Below are positions 42,680 through 51,083 of a DNA stretch of 64,000 nt, piece after piece. This DNA comes from Streptomyces griseiscabiei. GTDB lineage: Bacteria; Actinomycetota; Actinomycetes; Streptomycetales; Streptomycetaceae. Under the pieces are notes generated by a model that saw only the letters and a list, made by a program, of their open reading frames with translations, was not told the origin of the DNA and did no database searches. The translations under genes were made by a program, and so were the position numbers. How positions within the stretch are numbered: position 1 is the first letter of the stretch; every line of letters begins with the position of its first letter. The stretch is from the NCBI RefSeq assembly GCF_020010925.1, contig NZ_JAGJBZ010000001.1, forward strand, positions 3,885,001 to 3,949,000, given 5' to 3'.

Positions 42680-43357
42680 ATGACCATTCGCGTCCTGCTC
42701 GCCGACGATCAGGCCCTGCTGCGGGCCACCTTCCGGATCCTCATCGACTCCTGCACGGACATGGAGGTGGTCGCCGAGGCCACCGACGGCCGGGAGGCGG
42801 TCGACCTCGTCCGGGTCCACCGCCCCGACGTGGTCCTCATGGACATCCGGATGCCCGGCACGGACGGGCTCACCGCCACGGCCGTGATCTGCGCCGACGA
42901 GGAACTGGCCGACACCCGCGTCCTGATCCTCACGACCTTCGAGATCGACGAGTACGTCGCCCAGGCGCTGCGCTCCGGCGCCAGCGGCTTCCTCGGCAAG
43001 GACGTCACCGCCGACATCCTCCTCGACGGCATCCGCACGGTGGCCGCGGGCGACACACTGCTCTCGCCCGCGGCCACCCGCACACTCATCACGCGTTTCC
43101 TGGCCGCCCCCGCGCCCGGCAGCCGTCTCGCCACCCCCGACCAGCTGACCATCCTCACCACCCGGGAACGCGAGGTCATGTCCCTGGCGGCCGAGGGCCA
43201 CTCCAACGACGAGATCGCGGAGAAGCTGTACGTCAGTCCGCTGACGGTACGCACCCACATCCACCGGGCGATGACGAAGCTGGGGGCCCGCGACCGGGCC
43301 CAACTGGTCGTCATGGCGTACCAGTCGGGCCTGGTGCGGGTCACCCCTGAGGGGTGA
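42680..43357 (+). CDS. Response regulator, NarL/FixJ type (LuxR HTH)
   Basis: Partner of the histidine kinase encoded just upstream. The 225 residues comprise a receiver domain with acidic pocket D9/D10, phospho-acceptor Asp55 (VVLMDIRMPG) and Lys in FLGKDVTADIL. The LuxR-type helix-turn-helix at 150-215 reads LTTREREVMSLAAEGHSNDE and KLYVSPLTVRTHIHRAMTKL. The start is ATG 42680. A hairpin spans the stop codon. Targets are not evident; the MMPL gene upstream is a candidate by position only. Confidence 0.96.
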   Translation: MTIRVLLADDQALLRATFRILIDSCTDMEVVAEATDGREAVDLVRVHRPDVVLMDIRMPGTDGLTATAVICADEELADTRVLILTTFEIDEYVAQALRSGASGFLGKDVTADILLDGIRTVAAGDTLLSPAATRTLITRFLAAPAPGSRLATPDQLTILTTREREVMSLAAEGHSNDEIAEKLYVSPLTVRTHIHRAMTKLGARDRAQLVVMAYQSGLVRVTPEG

Positions 43358-43360
43358 CCC
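43338..43360 (+). terminator. Terminator spanning the response-regulator stop
   Basis: Perfect 10-bp arms GGGTCACCCC (43338-43347) and GGGGTGACCC (43351-43360) with a TGA loop. The stop codon lies in the right arm. Confidence 0.75.
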
Positions 43361-43370
43361 TCCTCAACTC

Positions 43371-43427
43371 CTGTCCACTCCTTGTGGAACTGTCCACTCC
43401 TTGTGGAACTGTCTACTCCTTGTAGAA
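43371..43427. repeat. 19-bp tandem triplication at the 3' end of the GH43-CBM42 gene
   Basis: Copies at 43371 and 43390 are identical (CTGTCCACTCCTTGTGGAA). The third (43409-43427) holds the gene's stop and last codons and reads CTGTCTACTCCTTGTAGAA. Each can form a 5-bp hairpin; the two differences in the third copy are paired. Confidence 0.85.
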
Positions 43428-44861
43428 GGTGGCGTCCTGCCGGTCGAGGGTGGTGCTGACCGGCTGGGTGTAGAGCAGGTTGTTGAAGTGGCGGATGTAC
43501 CGGCCGGGGAAGTTGAACGACTCGTACGAGACGCCGGCCGCGGTGTCGGCGAGGCCGGCCCGCTGGAAGAAGGAGGCGTCCGCGTCGAACAGGGCCGTGC
43601 CGTCGTCCTTCTCCACCCACAGCTCGTTGTTCTTGTGGCGGAGGTAGTAGCCGGGGAAGTTCGCCGACTCCAGCGAGACCGTGCCGCTGCCGGTCAGACC
43701 GGTGACGATCCGGAACTGCGAGTCGGCCAGGTTGGTGACGCCGGCCTCCAGCTTGGCGCGGTACTCCCAGTGCCGGATGAACCTGTCCGGGAAGTTGAAC
43801 GAGGAGAGCCGGACGGGGGTCGCGCCGTCGGCGACGGGGATGCCGAAGTTGGGGGTGCCGTCGGCGTTCCAGTACAGCTTCTGGTAGCGGGTGCGGCGGT
43901 TGGGGTCGTTGAGCGGGTCGCCGCTGATGTCCTTGTAGTTGCGGTCGTGGTAGACGAGGATGTCGGACTTTCCGTCCTCGGACGTGGTGAAGGTGTTGTG
44001 GCCGGGGCCGTACTGACCGGTGGCGGCGTTGCTCTTGAAGACCGGTGTGGAGGTCTTCACCCAGGACGCCGGGTTCATCAGGTCGGCGGTGTCGGAGGCG
44101 GTCAGCAGGCCGAGGCAGTAGTTGGCGTCGGTGGCGCTGGCCGAGTAGGCCATGAAGACCTTGCCGTTCTTCTGGATGACGGCCGGGCCCTCGTTGACGC
44201 GGTGGCCGACGGTCTCCCAGGAGTACTCCGGCTTGGAGATCATCACCGGACTGCCGCTGATGGTCCAGGGGTTGGACATCCTGGCCAGGTACAGGTTGGT
44301 GCCGGTGCCGACCGCCGGGTCGTTCTGCGCCCAGCTGAGGTAGCGGGTGCCGTTGTGGGTGAAGGTCGTGGCGTCCAGCGAGAAGGTGTCCAGCGGCAGG
44401 GCGATCCGGCCCTTCTCGGTCCAGGTGCCGGTGAGCGGGTTGGCGGCGCTGGTCTCCAGCACGTACGGCCGGATCTTCCAGATGTCGTTCGTGGCACCGG
44501 CGGCGAAGTACACGTACCACTTGCCGTCGATGAAGTGGATCTCCGGGGCCCAGATGTGGGCGCCCATGTCACCGCTGGCGTGCTTGGTCCAGATCGTGGT
44601 CTCCGTGGCCGTGGCGAGGCCCTGGAGGGTGGTGGCCCGGCGCATCACGATCTTGTCGTACGCGGGGACCGTGGCCGTGAAGTAGTAGAAGCCGTCGGTG
44701 TGCTTGTAGATGTGCGGGTCGGCCCGCTGCTCGGCTATCGGGTTGGTGAAGGTGACGGCCGGGGACGCCGGGGCGGCGGCCTGCGCGGGGGTGGTCACGG
44801 TGGTGAGCACGGCGAGCGCCGCCGCGGCGGCCACGATGACTCGTCGGACGAGTCGTCTCAT
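43413..44861 (-). CDS. Secreted GH43 arabinofuranosidase-like enzyme with CBM42 (AbfB)
   Basis: Extracellular enzyme expected to remove arabinose from arabinan or arabinoxylan. The 482 residues have a signal peptide (RRLVRRVIVAAAAALAVLTT, ending near PAQA-A). The five-bladed GH43 propeller has catalytic base Asp in RADPHIY, Asp in SLDATTF and acid Glu in RVNEGPAV. The C-terminal 140 residues are an arabinose-binding CBM42 with repeated SFNFPDRFIRHW, SANFPGYYLRHK and SFNFPGRYIRHF. The ATG at 44861 follows GAAGGGA. It lies 20 bp downstream of the other GH43 gene, so it is the second gene of an operon. Its last codons are tandemly repeated beyond the stop. Confidence 0.93.
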   Translation of the reverse strand: MRRLVRRVIVAAAAALAVLTTVTTPAQAAAPASPAVTFTNPIAEQRADPHIYKHTDGFYYFTATVPAYDKIVMRRATTLQGLATATETTIWTKHASGDMGAHIWAPEIHFIDGKWYVYFAAGATNDIWKIRPYVLETSAANPLTGTWTEKGRIALPLDTFSLDATTFTHNGTRYLSWAQNDPAVGTGTNLYLARMSNPWTISGSPVMISKPEYSWETVGHRVNEGPAVIQKNGKVFMAYSASATDANYCLGLLTASDTADLMNPASWVKTSTPVFKSNAATGQYGPGHNTFTTSEDGKSDILVYHDRNYKDISGDPLNDPNRRTRYQKLYWNADGTPNFGIPVADGATPVRLSSFNFPDRFIRHWEYRAKLEAGVTNLADSQFRIVTGLTGSGTVSLESANFPGYYLRHKNNELWVEKDDGTALFDADASFFQRAGLADTAAGVSYESFNFPGRYIRHFNNLLYTQPVSTTLDRQDATFYKE

Positions 44862-44881
44862 GTTCTCTGTCCCTTCGGGGA

Positions 44882-46384
44882 TCAGGCGGTGGTGGGGACG
44901 AGGCGCCACTGCTGGCAGTTGTTGTTCAGCCAGGTCCACTGGCGTACGTCGGTGCCGTTGGCGGTACCGCAGTTGGCGACGTCGGCGACCTTGCCGGTGG
45001 CGGCGTTCACGATCCGCACGTAGTCGCTCCCCGTGTAGACGAGGCGCGACTTCTGGCAGTTGTTGTTCAGCCAGGACCACTGCCGGATGTCCGCGCCGTC
45101 GGCGGCGGAGCAGTCGGCGGTGTCCATCACCTTGCCGGTGGCGACGTTGACCAGCCGGCTGGTGTCGTCGGCCATGTCCTCGACCCGCCACTTCTGGTTG
45201 GCGCCGCCGGTGCAGGTCCACTGGAAGATGTTGGTGCCGTCGGCGGTGCTGCCGTTCTCCACGTCCAGGCACTTGCCGCTGTTGCGGTTGACGATCGTGT
45301 ACGCGGTCGGGGTCGTCGCCGTCTCACCGGAGGGCCCGGCGAGGGTGGTCCCGAGCGCGACCGGGGTGCCGAAGTTCGGGGTGCCGTCCGCGTTCCAGGT
45401 GAACTTCTGGGCGCGGGTCGTACGGCCGTTGCCGCAGCCGCCGTTCGCCGCGCTGTTGCCGTGGTAGACGATCCAGTTCTCGGTGCCGTCCGGCGAGGTG
45501 AAGAACCCGTTGTGGCCGGGGCCGTAGACCCCGTTCGCGTCGCTGCGCTGGAAGACCGGGGTCTGCTTCTTGGTCCAGGAGGAGGCGAGCAGCGGGTCGC
45601 TGCCGGTCAGCTCCAGCTGGCCCAGCTTGTAGTCGGCGGTCTGGCAGTGGCTGGCGGAGAAGCTCACGAAGGTCCGGCCGTCGTGGTAGAGCGGCTCCGG
45701 CCCCTCGTTGACCGCGCCGCCGGAGGTCTCCCAGCTCAGGGTGGGGCTGGAGATGATCGAGAAGGTGTTGCCGGCGAGCGTGTACGGGTTGGTGAGCGGC
45801 GCGATGACGAGGCTCTGCGTACTACCGCCGATGAAACCGCTGCCCATCAGGTACAGCTTGTTGTCGTGCTTGAGCACGCTGGCGTCGATGAGCCAGCCGC
45901 CGGGCGTGAGGTTGGACCCGGTGAGGGTGTTCTTGTGGGTGTACGGGCCCAGCGGATCGGTGCCGGAGCTCTCCAGCACCTGGGTGCGCTGGGTGTCGCA
46001 GCACGCGGCGCCGCTCTGCGCGGCCGAGTAGTAGAGGTACCACTTGCCGTCCAGGAAGTGGATCTCCGGCGCCCAGATGTTGGCGTTGCGCCCGGCGGTG
46101 GTGTCCGACCAGATCTCCACACTCGGGGCGGTGGCGAGACCGGCCAGCGTGGGGGACTTACGCATCAGGAGCTTGTTGGTGAAGGTGGTCGTCACCAGGT
46201 AGTAGTTGCCGTTGTAGTACTCCAGCCAGGGGTCGGCGCCCTTCTGGGACTTGACCGGGTTGGTGTACGGCTTGCCGTCGGCCGCGGCGGCGGGCGACGC
46301 CGGCTGGACGGCGAGGAGTGACGCGAAGAGGGCCAGCAGTGCGGCCCCCGACGTCACCCAGCGACGGACTTGAATGCGGAACAC
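44882..46384 (-). CDS. Secreted GH43 enzyme with ricin-type CBM13
   Basis: Extracellular glycoside hydrolase, first gene of a two-gene operon. The 500 residues start with a signal peptide (WVTSGAALLALFASLLAVQP, ending near PAAAA). The GH43 propeller shows catalytic Asp in GADPWLEYYNG, Asp in LIDASVL and Glu in AVNEGPEPL. The C-terminal 130 residues are a ricin B-type lectin (CBM13): GKCLDVENGSTADGTNIFQW with repeated Q-x-W (NQKWRV, QQWRLV). Start GTG 46384, with GAAGGGA 6 bp upstream in a 13-nt leader shared with the downstream gene. The substrate is probably arabinan or xylan side chains. Confidence 0.92.
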   Translation of the reverse strand: MFRIQVRRWVTSGAALLALFASLLAVQPASPAAAADGKPYTNPVKSQKGADPWLEYYNGNYYLVTTTFTNKLLMRKSPTLAGLATAPSVEIWSDTTAGRNANIWAPEIHFLDGKWYLYYSAAQSGAACCDTQRTQVLESSGTDPLGPYTHKNTLTGSNLTPGGWLIDASVLKHDNKLYLMGSGFIGGSTQSLVIAPLTNPYTLAGNTFSIISSPTLSWETSGGAVNEGPEPLYHDGRTFVSFSASHCQTADYKLGQLELTGSDPLLASSWTKKQTPVFQRSDANGVYGPGHNGFFTSPDGTENWIVYHGNSAANGGCGNGRTTRAQKFTWNADGTPNFGTPVALGTTLAGPSGETATTPTAYTIVNRNSGKCLDVENGSTADGTNIFQWTCTGGANQKWRVEDMADDTSRLVNVATGKVMDTADCSAADGADIRQWSWLNNNCQKSRLVYTGSDYVRIVNAATGKVADVANCGTANGTDVRQWTWLNNNCQQWRLVPTTA

Positions 46385-46484
46385 GGCAAGTCCCTTCGGG
46401 GAGCGGCTCTGGAGGGGATCAGGGGGAGCGACAAGGAGGACAGGGGAGGACAAGGGGGAACGGGGGCGAACGGGAGGGGAGATT

Positions 46485-46500
46485 GTTCGAAATTGCGAAC
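46485..46500. promoter_or_regulatory. Inverted repeat in the GH43 operon promoter region
   Basis: GTTCGAAATTGCGAAC: 5-bp arms GTTCG/CGAAC around AAATTG, 100 bp upstream of the first GH43 start, within the only AT-rich patch of this gap. It could be the site of a sugar-responsive LacI-type repressor. Confidence 0.5.
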
Positions 46501-46622
46501 GTTGTGCGTAACTTCGGCCAGAAGGTAAAGGTGAGGCAGGAGGGACGTCAATGGATGCGACACGATTTGGTGCCGAAGAGCCCGCCGGAATGGATCACGG
46601 AGGGAGGCGAGTTGGCGTTTGC

Positions 46623-47168
46623 ATGGTGAAACCGAAGAGCGCGGGGCAGATCGGCCGGTACGGGATCCGGAGCAGCGGGCTGCGCGGCGAGGACCCGGCC
46701 TGGGGGGTGAACTCGCCTATGCGGCAGCCGAGTTGGAGGAGCTGAGCGTCGGTGCGAGCCGGCTCGGGGGCCGTACGCCGGCCCGGCACACCGTCCCCCT
46801 CATCGAACGGGAAGCCGCCCACCCCGGCCGCTTCCTCCTCGGCCTGGGCGTGAGCCACGCGGAGCTCGCGGAGCAATTCCGGCGGCTGTACGCCGCGATG
46901 GTCGACTACCTCGACGCCCTCGACCCGGCCGGCGTCCCCACCGAGCGCCGGGTGCTGGCCGCGCTCGGCCCCGGATGCCCCGCCTCGCCCGCGACCGGGC
47001 GGCGGGCAGCCATCCGTACCTGGTGACCCCGGAGCACACGGCGGAGGCCCGCGAGACGCTGGGCGAGGGCCCGCTGGTGGCGCCGGAGCTGAAGGTGCTC
47101 CTGGAGACCGCTCCCGGCCCCTCGGCTTCACGGACTCCGACCTCACGGACGGGGCAGCGACCGGCTGA
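46623..47168 (+). pseudogene. Remnant of an F420-dependent LLM-class oxidoreductase
   Basis: The remains of an oxidoreductase of the TIGR03620-like LLM class, readable only by switching frames. The frame from ATG 46623 gives the N-terminus (GQIGRYGIRSSGLRGEDPA). The frame of 46619 gives AAAELEELSVGASRLGG and then jumps to REAAHPGRFLLGLGVSHAEL, so about 60-100 central residues are deleted. After 46975 a third frame continues with GSHPYLVTPEHTAEARETLG. A last shift near 47115 gives GFTDSDLTDG, the usual C-terminal end. With three frameshifts and an internal deletion it cannot be functional. The family assignment is from memory of homologues. Confidence 0.75.
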
Positions 47169-47199
47169 CCCGCCCCCGCCTCCGCCTCCACCCGCAGGT

Positions 47200-47234
47200 C
47201 AGCTCAGTTCAGTTCAGTTCAGTTCAGTTCAGCT
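47200..47234. repeat. Pentanucleotide microsatellite (CAGTT)5
   Basis: CAGCT, five perfect CAGTT units (47205-47229), then CAGCT. It covers the stop codon (47229-47231) of the minus-strand gene and the 3' region beyond it. Confidence 0.9.
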
Positions 47235-48503
47235 GATCGTACGGACGAAGACATCCCCGATCAGATTGGTGTCCTCGGGCACGAGGCCGGGATAGTAGGA
47301 GTCGAAGACGACCGTGGACTCGTCCGTGCTCAGCCCCGCCTTCCCCACGGTGAGGGGTCTGCCGTCCTGCCCCGGCGACAGCAGTTCCTCCGCTCCGGTG
47401 CCCGGATCGCGCAGGATCAGCCCGAGCGAGGTGCGGTTGGCGTCGGCCGTGTTGAGCAGCAGCCGGGAGCCGTCGGTGGACAGGTCCGACAGCAGGGTGA
47501 GATCGGTGGGCGTGTGCCCGTCGTACCGCTGGAGCGTCCCGGTGTCCAGATCGCGGACAAAGGCGTTCCAGGAGGTGGCGCTGTTCCCGTTGGGATCGGT
47601 ACCGGGCACCAGGTTGGTGGCGATGGAGTTGAACCCGACCTTGGACCCGTCGGCGCTCAGCACGGGTGCGATCGCGGACCTGTCGGCCGCCGCCCCGTCA
47701 TGGGTGGCGTCGGCCTGCACGGTGCCTCCGCTCTCCCGGTCCCAGACGAGGATGTCGCCCTGGTCGTCGGCGGCGGGCCCGGAGTAGCCCTCCAGGTAGG
47801 CGACCTTGCGTCCGTCGGCACTCATCGAGACCTGCTCGCACCGATGGACGTTCTTGGACCCGTCCGAGTCCCGGCTGACCCGCCGCACCTCCTGGGTCTC
47901 CCGGTCCAGCAGCATGACCCGGCAGGAGAAGGCCCCGTTCGGATCGACGGCGGGCCGGGCGACGAAGGCGACGTACCGCCCGTCGGCACTGATGGGCGCG
48001 ATGCCGTACGACACCTCGTAGCCGTCGTCCATCGCGGGCGCCAGCCGCTCGACGACCCCGGTGCTCAGGTCCAGCAGCCGGACGGAGGAGACGCCGGTGG
48101 CGGTCGAGTACGAGCCGAAGGTCAAGTACCGCCCGGAATCGGAGAGTTGAGGCGAGGACGTGGTCTCCCCCGGCACCACCACCCGCCGCAGCGGCTCCCC
48201 GGGCCCCGTCCGGTAGTACACGCTGTTCCGCACATCGGTCGCCGGGACCAGATTGGTCGCCGACGACATGAAGGCCACGACCCGCCCGTCCGCGCTGAGC
48301 ACGGGGTCGGTGGAGTGGCCATTGCCACCGGTGACGCCGTCGGGGGCCACGCTGATCCGTTCGGTGTGCGGAACGAGGGCCGCCGCGGATGACGCGGACG
48401 GTGCGGACGGCGCGGAAGCGGATGACGCGGGTGGGACGGCGGCGGCAGCCACCAGAACGGACCCGACGGCACCCACCCACATCCGTAACACAGGTCTCTT
48501 CAC
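47229..48503 (-). CDS. Secreted PD40/TolB-like beta-propeller protein
   Basis: A 424-residue exported protein: signal peptide (RMWVGAVGSVLVAAAAVPPA), then repeated PD40/WD40-like blades (LSADGRVVAFMSSATNLVP, ISADGRYVAFVARP, MSADGRKVAYLEG, LSADGSKVGFNS, LSTDESTVVFDS). TolB-like propellers in actinomycetes are secreted and of unknown role. The GTG at 48503 was chosen because the signal peptide begins there; a longer frame from 48566 would add a non-signal tail. Its stop lies in a CAGTT microsatellite. It is divergent from the isomerase-like gene. Confidence 0.88.
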   Translation of the reverse strand: MKRPVLRMWVGAVGSVLVAAAAVPPASSASAPSAPSASSAAALVPHTERISVAPDGVTGGNGHSTDPVLSADGRVVAFMSSATNLVPATDVRNSVYYRTGPGEPLRRVVVPGETTSSPQLSDSGRYLTFGSYSTATGVSSVRLLDLSTGVVERLAPAMDDGYEVSYGIAPISADGRYVAFVARPAVDPNGAFSCRVMLLDRETQEVRRVSRDSDGSKNVHRCEQVSMSADGRKVAYLEGYSGPAADDQGDILVWDRESGGTVQADATHDGAAADRSAIAPVLSADGSKVGFNSIATNLVPGTDPNGNSATSWNAFVRDLDTGTLQRYDGHTPTDLTLLSDLSTDGSRLLLNTADANRTSLGLILRDPGTGAEELLSPGQDGRPLTVGKAGLSTDESTVVFDSYYPGLVPEDTNLIGDVFVRTIS

Positions 48504-48537
48504 TGGACTGGCTCCCCCTCGGACAGACCGGACGACG

Positions 48538-49248
48538 ATGAAAGCGCGCTCCGGGCGAAGGGTCAATGCCTTGAACTACCTTGCCTGGGTGGACCTCTTC
48601 TCACACTCCTGGGCAGCGTTGCGCACGACGGTCGCCGACCTCAGGGACAAGGACTTCGCACAACCCTCGGGCTGCGCGGGCTGGCTGGTGAGGGACCTCG
48701 TCTGCCACCTGGTCATCGACGCCCAGGACGTCCTGATCACCCTGGCCACCCCCGCCGGAACCGCGCCCCCGACAGCCGACGCGACGACGTACTGGCAGGT
48801 CACACACGAACCCCCGCCCGGCGAGGACCCCCTCGCCGCCCTGACGGTCCGTCTGGCCGCCGCGTACGAGGACATGTCCCTCCTCAAGTTCCACCTGGAC
48901 GACGTGGGCTCGGCGGCCGGCCGCGCGGCGGAACTGGCCGACCCCGCCGCCCGGGTGAGCACCCAGGACAAGGTCCTCACCATCGCCGACTACCTCACGG
49001 CGTACGTCCTGGAGTGGACCTTGCATCACCTGGACCTGACAGCCCACCTCCCGGCCGCACCGGGCCCGTCCCCGGAGAGCCTGTCCCACTCCCGTACGGC
49101 GCTGGAACGGATCGCGGGCGGATCGTTCCCCACGTCCTTCACCGACACGGACGTGCTACTGATCGGGACGGGGCGACGGGAGCCGACCGAGGCGGAGAGC
49201 GCCGAAATCGACTCCTTGGCAGTGAAGTTGCCACTGGCCCTGGGCTGA
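48538..49248 (+). CDS. Mycothiol-dependent maleylpyruvate isomerase-like protein (DinB fold)
   Basis: A four-helix DinB-like metalloprotein of the MDMPI N-terminal family. The 236 residues show the metal-ligand His in DLVCHLVIDAQDVL and the H-x-x-x-D-like HHLDLTAHL segment late in the domain. WSALR-type start SHSWAALRTTVADLRDKDF fits the family. Members use mycothiol to isomerise or detoxify. The start is uncertain: ATG 48538 has no good ribosome-binding site, while TTG 48571 has GAAGGG about 8 bp upstream and would give a protein 11 residues shorter. It stands alone before the EACC1 module. Confidence 0.85.
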   Translation: MKARSGRRVNALNYLAWVDLFSHSWAALRTTVADLRDKDFAQPSGCAGWLVRDLVCHLVIDAQDVLITLATPAGTAPPTADATTYWQVTHEPPPGEDPLAALTVRLAAAYEDMSLLKFHLDDVGSAAGRAAELADPAARVSTQDKVLTIADYLTAYVLEWTLHHLDLTAHLPAAPGPSPESLSHSRTALERIAGGSFPTSFTDTDVLLIGTGRREPTEAESAEIDSLAVKLPLALG

Positions 49249-49390
49249 GACCTCGCTCGGTGAAATGACGCGATCACCCCGAGCGGGGCCACCGCCCCAG
49301 CCCCGTCCGGGAGTTCGGGAGTTTGGGACACGGTTTACCTCTTCCACACGCGGGGGACAAATCGCTCAAGCAGAACGGGGAGCACTTGAT

Positions 49391-49771
49391 TTGAGCGATC
49401 AGCAGCATGTGATCTCGATATCGGTCATCGCCGACCCGGATGGTGAGCAGGCCCGGTCACTGAGCCGATGGCTGCAACGCGACAACAAGGTGGTCACGTC
49501 ACCGGACATCACACCGGGTGCCGGGAAGCCGGACCCGGAGGCGATGAGCGGCGGACTCGACTGGCTGAACTTCGGTGTCTCCACGGCGATCGGCCTGAGC
49601 AGCCTGATCGTCAGCATCGCGACCTGGTGCTCGACGAGGGGCTCCGGGCAGCAGGCCCGTATGTCCAGCGACCGGGGCCGCTCCGTGGACGTCTCCCGGG
49701 CGGAAGCCGTACCCGAACGCGCCGACGAGCGCGCCGAAGAGATGTTGGGCGACGCCGATCCAGAACGGTAG
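49391..49771 (+). CDS. EACC1 protein of conflict module 1 (effector-associated constant component)
   Basis: A 126-residue protein matching, by pattern, the EACC1 family that accompanies caspase- or trypsin-like effectors in actinobacterial conflict systems. Residues 1-30 hold a beta-rich segment (ISVIADPDGEQARSLSRWLQ). A proline/glycine stretch and a hydrophobic helix follow (LNFGVSTAIGLSSLIVSIATW, about 60-80). The C-terminal part is charged (GRSVDVSRAEAVPERADERA). The TTG at 49391 was chosen because GGGGAG lies 7 bp upstream; the longer open frame (from 49265) has no site. The caspase gene starts 7 bp after the stop. Confidence 0.75.
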   Translation: MSDQQHVISISVIADPDGEQARSLSRWLQRDNKVVTSPDITPGAGKPDPEAMSGGLDWLNFGVSTAIGLSSLIVSIATWCSTRGSGQQARMSSDRGRSVDVSRAEAVPERADERAEEMLGDADPER

Positions 49772-49778
49772 CCGGGGC

Positions 49779-51083
49779 ATGAGCGGACGGCTGCGCGATC
49801 CGCACCGGTCGGCGGCGGTCATAGCCGGGGTCTTCCACCAGACCTCCGGCAGCGACCTGCTGAACCTCCCGGCGGTCGAGAACAACGTCCGCGATCTGGC
49901 CCGGGCCCTCCGCGACCCGGGCATCTGGGGTCTCCCCGGCGAACGATGTGTCGAGCTTCCCCAGCCGACCAGGGAGCAGTTCCTGAGCGCGGTCGGGGAG
50001 GCCGGCGCCACGGCGACGGACACGCTGTTCGTCTACTTCGCGGGGCACGGCATCGTCCACCCGGCCACGGACCGGCTCTATCTGGCGTTGCCCGACTTCA
50101 ACAGCGAGGGCGAGTTCGGGACCAAGGCCATCAGGTACGCGGACCTCCAGGATCTGCTGTGGGAACCGCGCGTCAAGGCCCGCCACAAGGTGATCGTCCT
50201 CGACACCTGTTTCAGCGCCAGGGCGTTCGACGACTCCATGGGCGGGAGGAACGCCGTCTACGACATGCTGAGGACACGGGGAGCGTGCACCCTGGTGTCC
50301 TCGGACGTCACGGAGACCTCCAGAGCCCCACAGGGGACCGACTACACGGCGTACACCGCCCGCGTGATCTCCACCCTGCGACACGGCATCGAGGACGAGG
50401 AAGAGACGCTCACCCTCCAGGCCGTACACGGACACATCCGCGAGCGGCTCCGCTCGGCGAACATCTCCACCCCGCGCATCCTGGGCGCCGACGACACCCC
50501 TCTGATACGCATCGCCCGCAACCGCGCCTTCGACGGCGGCTCCACGGAGCCCGGCGGCACGAGCACCCCGTCCCCGGGTGAGCAATGGCAGGATTTCCAG
50601 GACGAGTTGTTCCGTCTCCTCAAGGCGGAACTCGGAACCGGCCGCGCGGATGTGCGGGTGGAGTACTCGCTTCCCTGGGACGTCCGCCTCGGCCCGCGGC
50701 AGGAGGGGGAGCGCCTGCTCGCGCTCTTCGAGCACCGCACGCTGCTGGCCCACCGGTTCACCGCCTTCACGACGAAGGCCGTGAAGTTCCGCCACTCGGG
50801 AAACGGCGACAGCGTCGCGCAGGTCGCCTACACCGATCTGCACCGGTGGTCCGTCAAGATCGACCAGGTCAAGTCACTCTGGCACGACTTCAGGGAGGCC
50901 CGCGCCGACTGGTACGGAAGGCCGGCGTACGCACGGCCCACCCTCAAGTACGACGTACTGCTGACCTGCGATGAGACCACGTTCTACGTACCGCACGGCG
51001 AAGTGGGGGACTATCCGCTCCGCAACCTCCTCGCAAAGGTGCGGGACTTGACCCGGAAGTACGATCTCGACCTCCCGGAGTGA
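49779..51083 (+). CDS. Caspase-like peptidase (C14 family) of conflict module 1, with unassigned C-terminal domain
   Basis: Cytosolic protease of the caspase/metacaspase superfamily, probably a cell-killing effector. The 434 residues have a caspase-like domain (10-240). His90 lies in FVYFAGHGIVH. Cys144 lies in IVLDTCFSARAF. These form the catalytic dyad. After a P/G/S/T linker (about 255-275), a 160-residue C-terminal domain (275-434) has no family I recognise. Segment HRFTAFTTKAVKF, followed by VAQVAYTDLHRWSV, looks like a beta-barrel (PH-like) start. It lies 7 bp after the EACC1 gene, which suggests one transcript. A 598-bp gap follows. Confidence 0.9.
   Translation: MSGRLRDPHRSAAVIAGVFHQTSGSDLLNLPAVENNVRDLARALRDPGIWGLPGERCVELPQPTREQFLSAVGEAGATATDTLFVYFAGHGIVHPATDRLYLALPDFNSEGEFGTKAIRYADLQDLLWEPRVKARHKVIVLDTCFSARAFDDSMGGRNAVYDMLRTRGACTLVSSDVTETSRAPQGTDYTAYTARVISTLRHGIEDEEETLTLQAVHGHIRERLRSANISTPRILGADDTPLIRIARNRAFDGGSTEPGGTSTPSPGEQWQDFQDELFRLLKAELGTGRADVRVEYSLPWDVRLGPRQEGERLLALFEHRTLLAHRFTAFTTKAVKFRHSGNGDSVAQVAYTDLHRWSVKIDQVKSLWHDFREARADWYGRPAYARPTLKYDVLLTCDETTFYVPHGEVGDYPLRNLLAKVRDLTRKYDLDLPE

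Noticed and set aside
46551..46745. Independent small gene at 46551-46745
   Set aside because: Its second half is the N-terminus of the decayed LLM oxidoreductase; the first half has no pattern.
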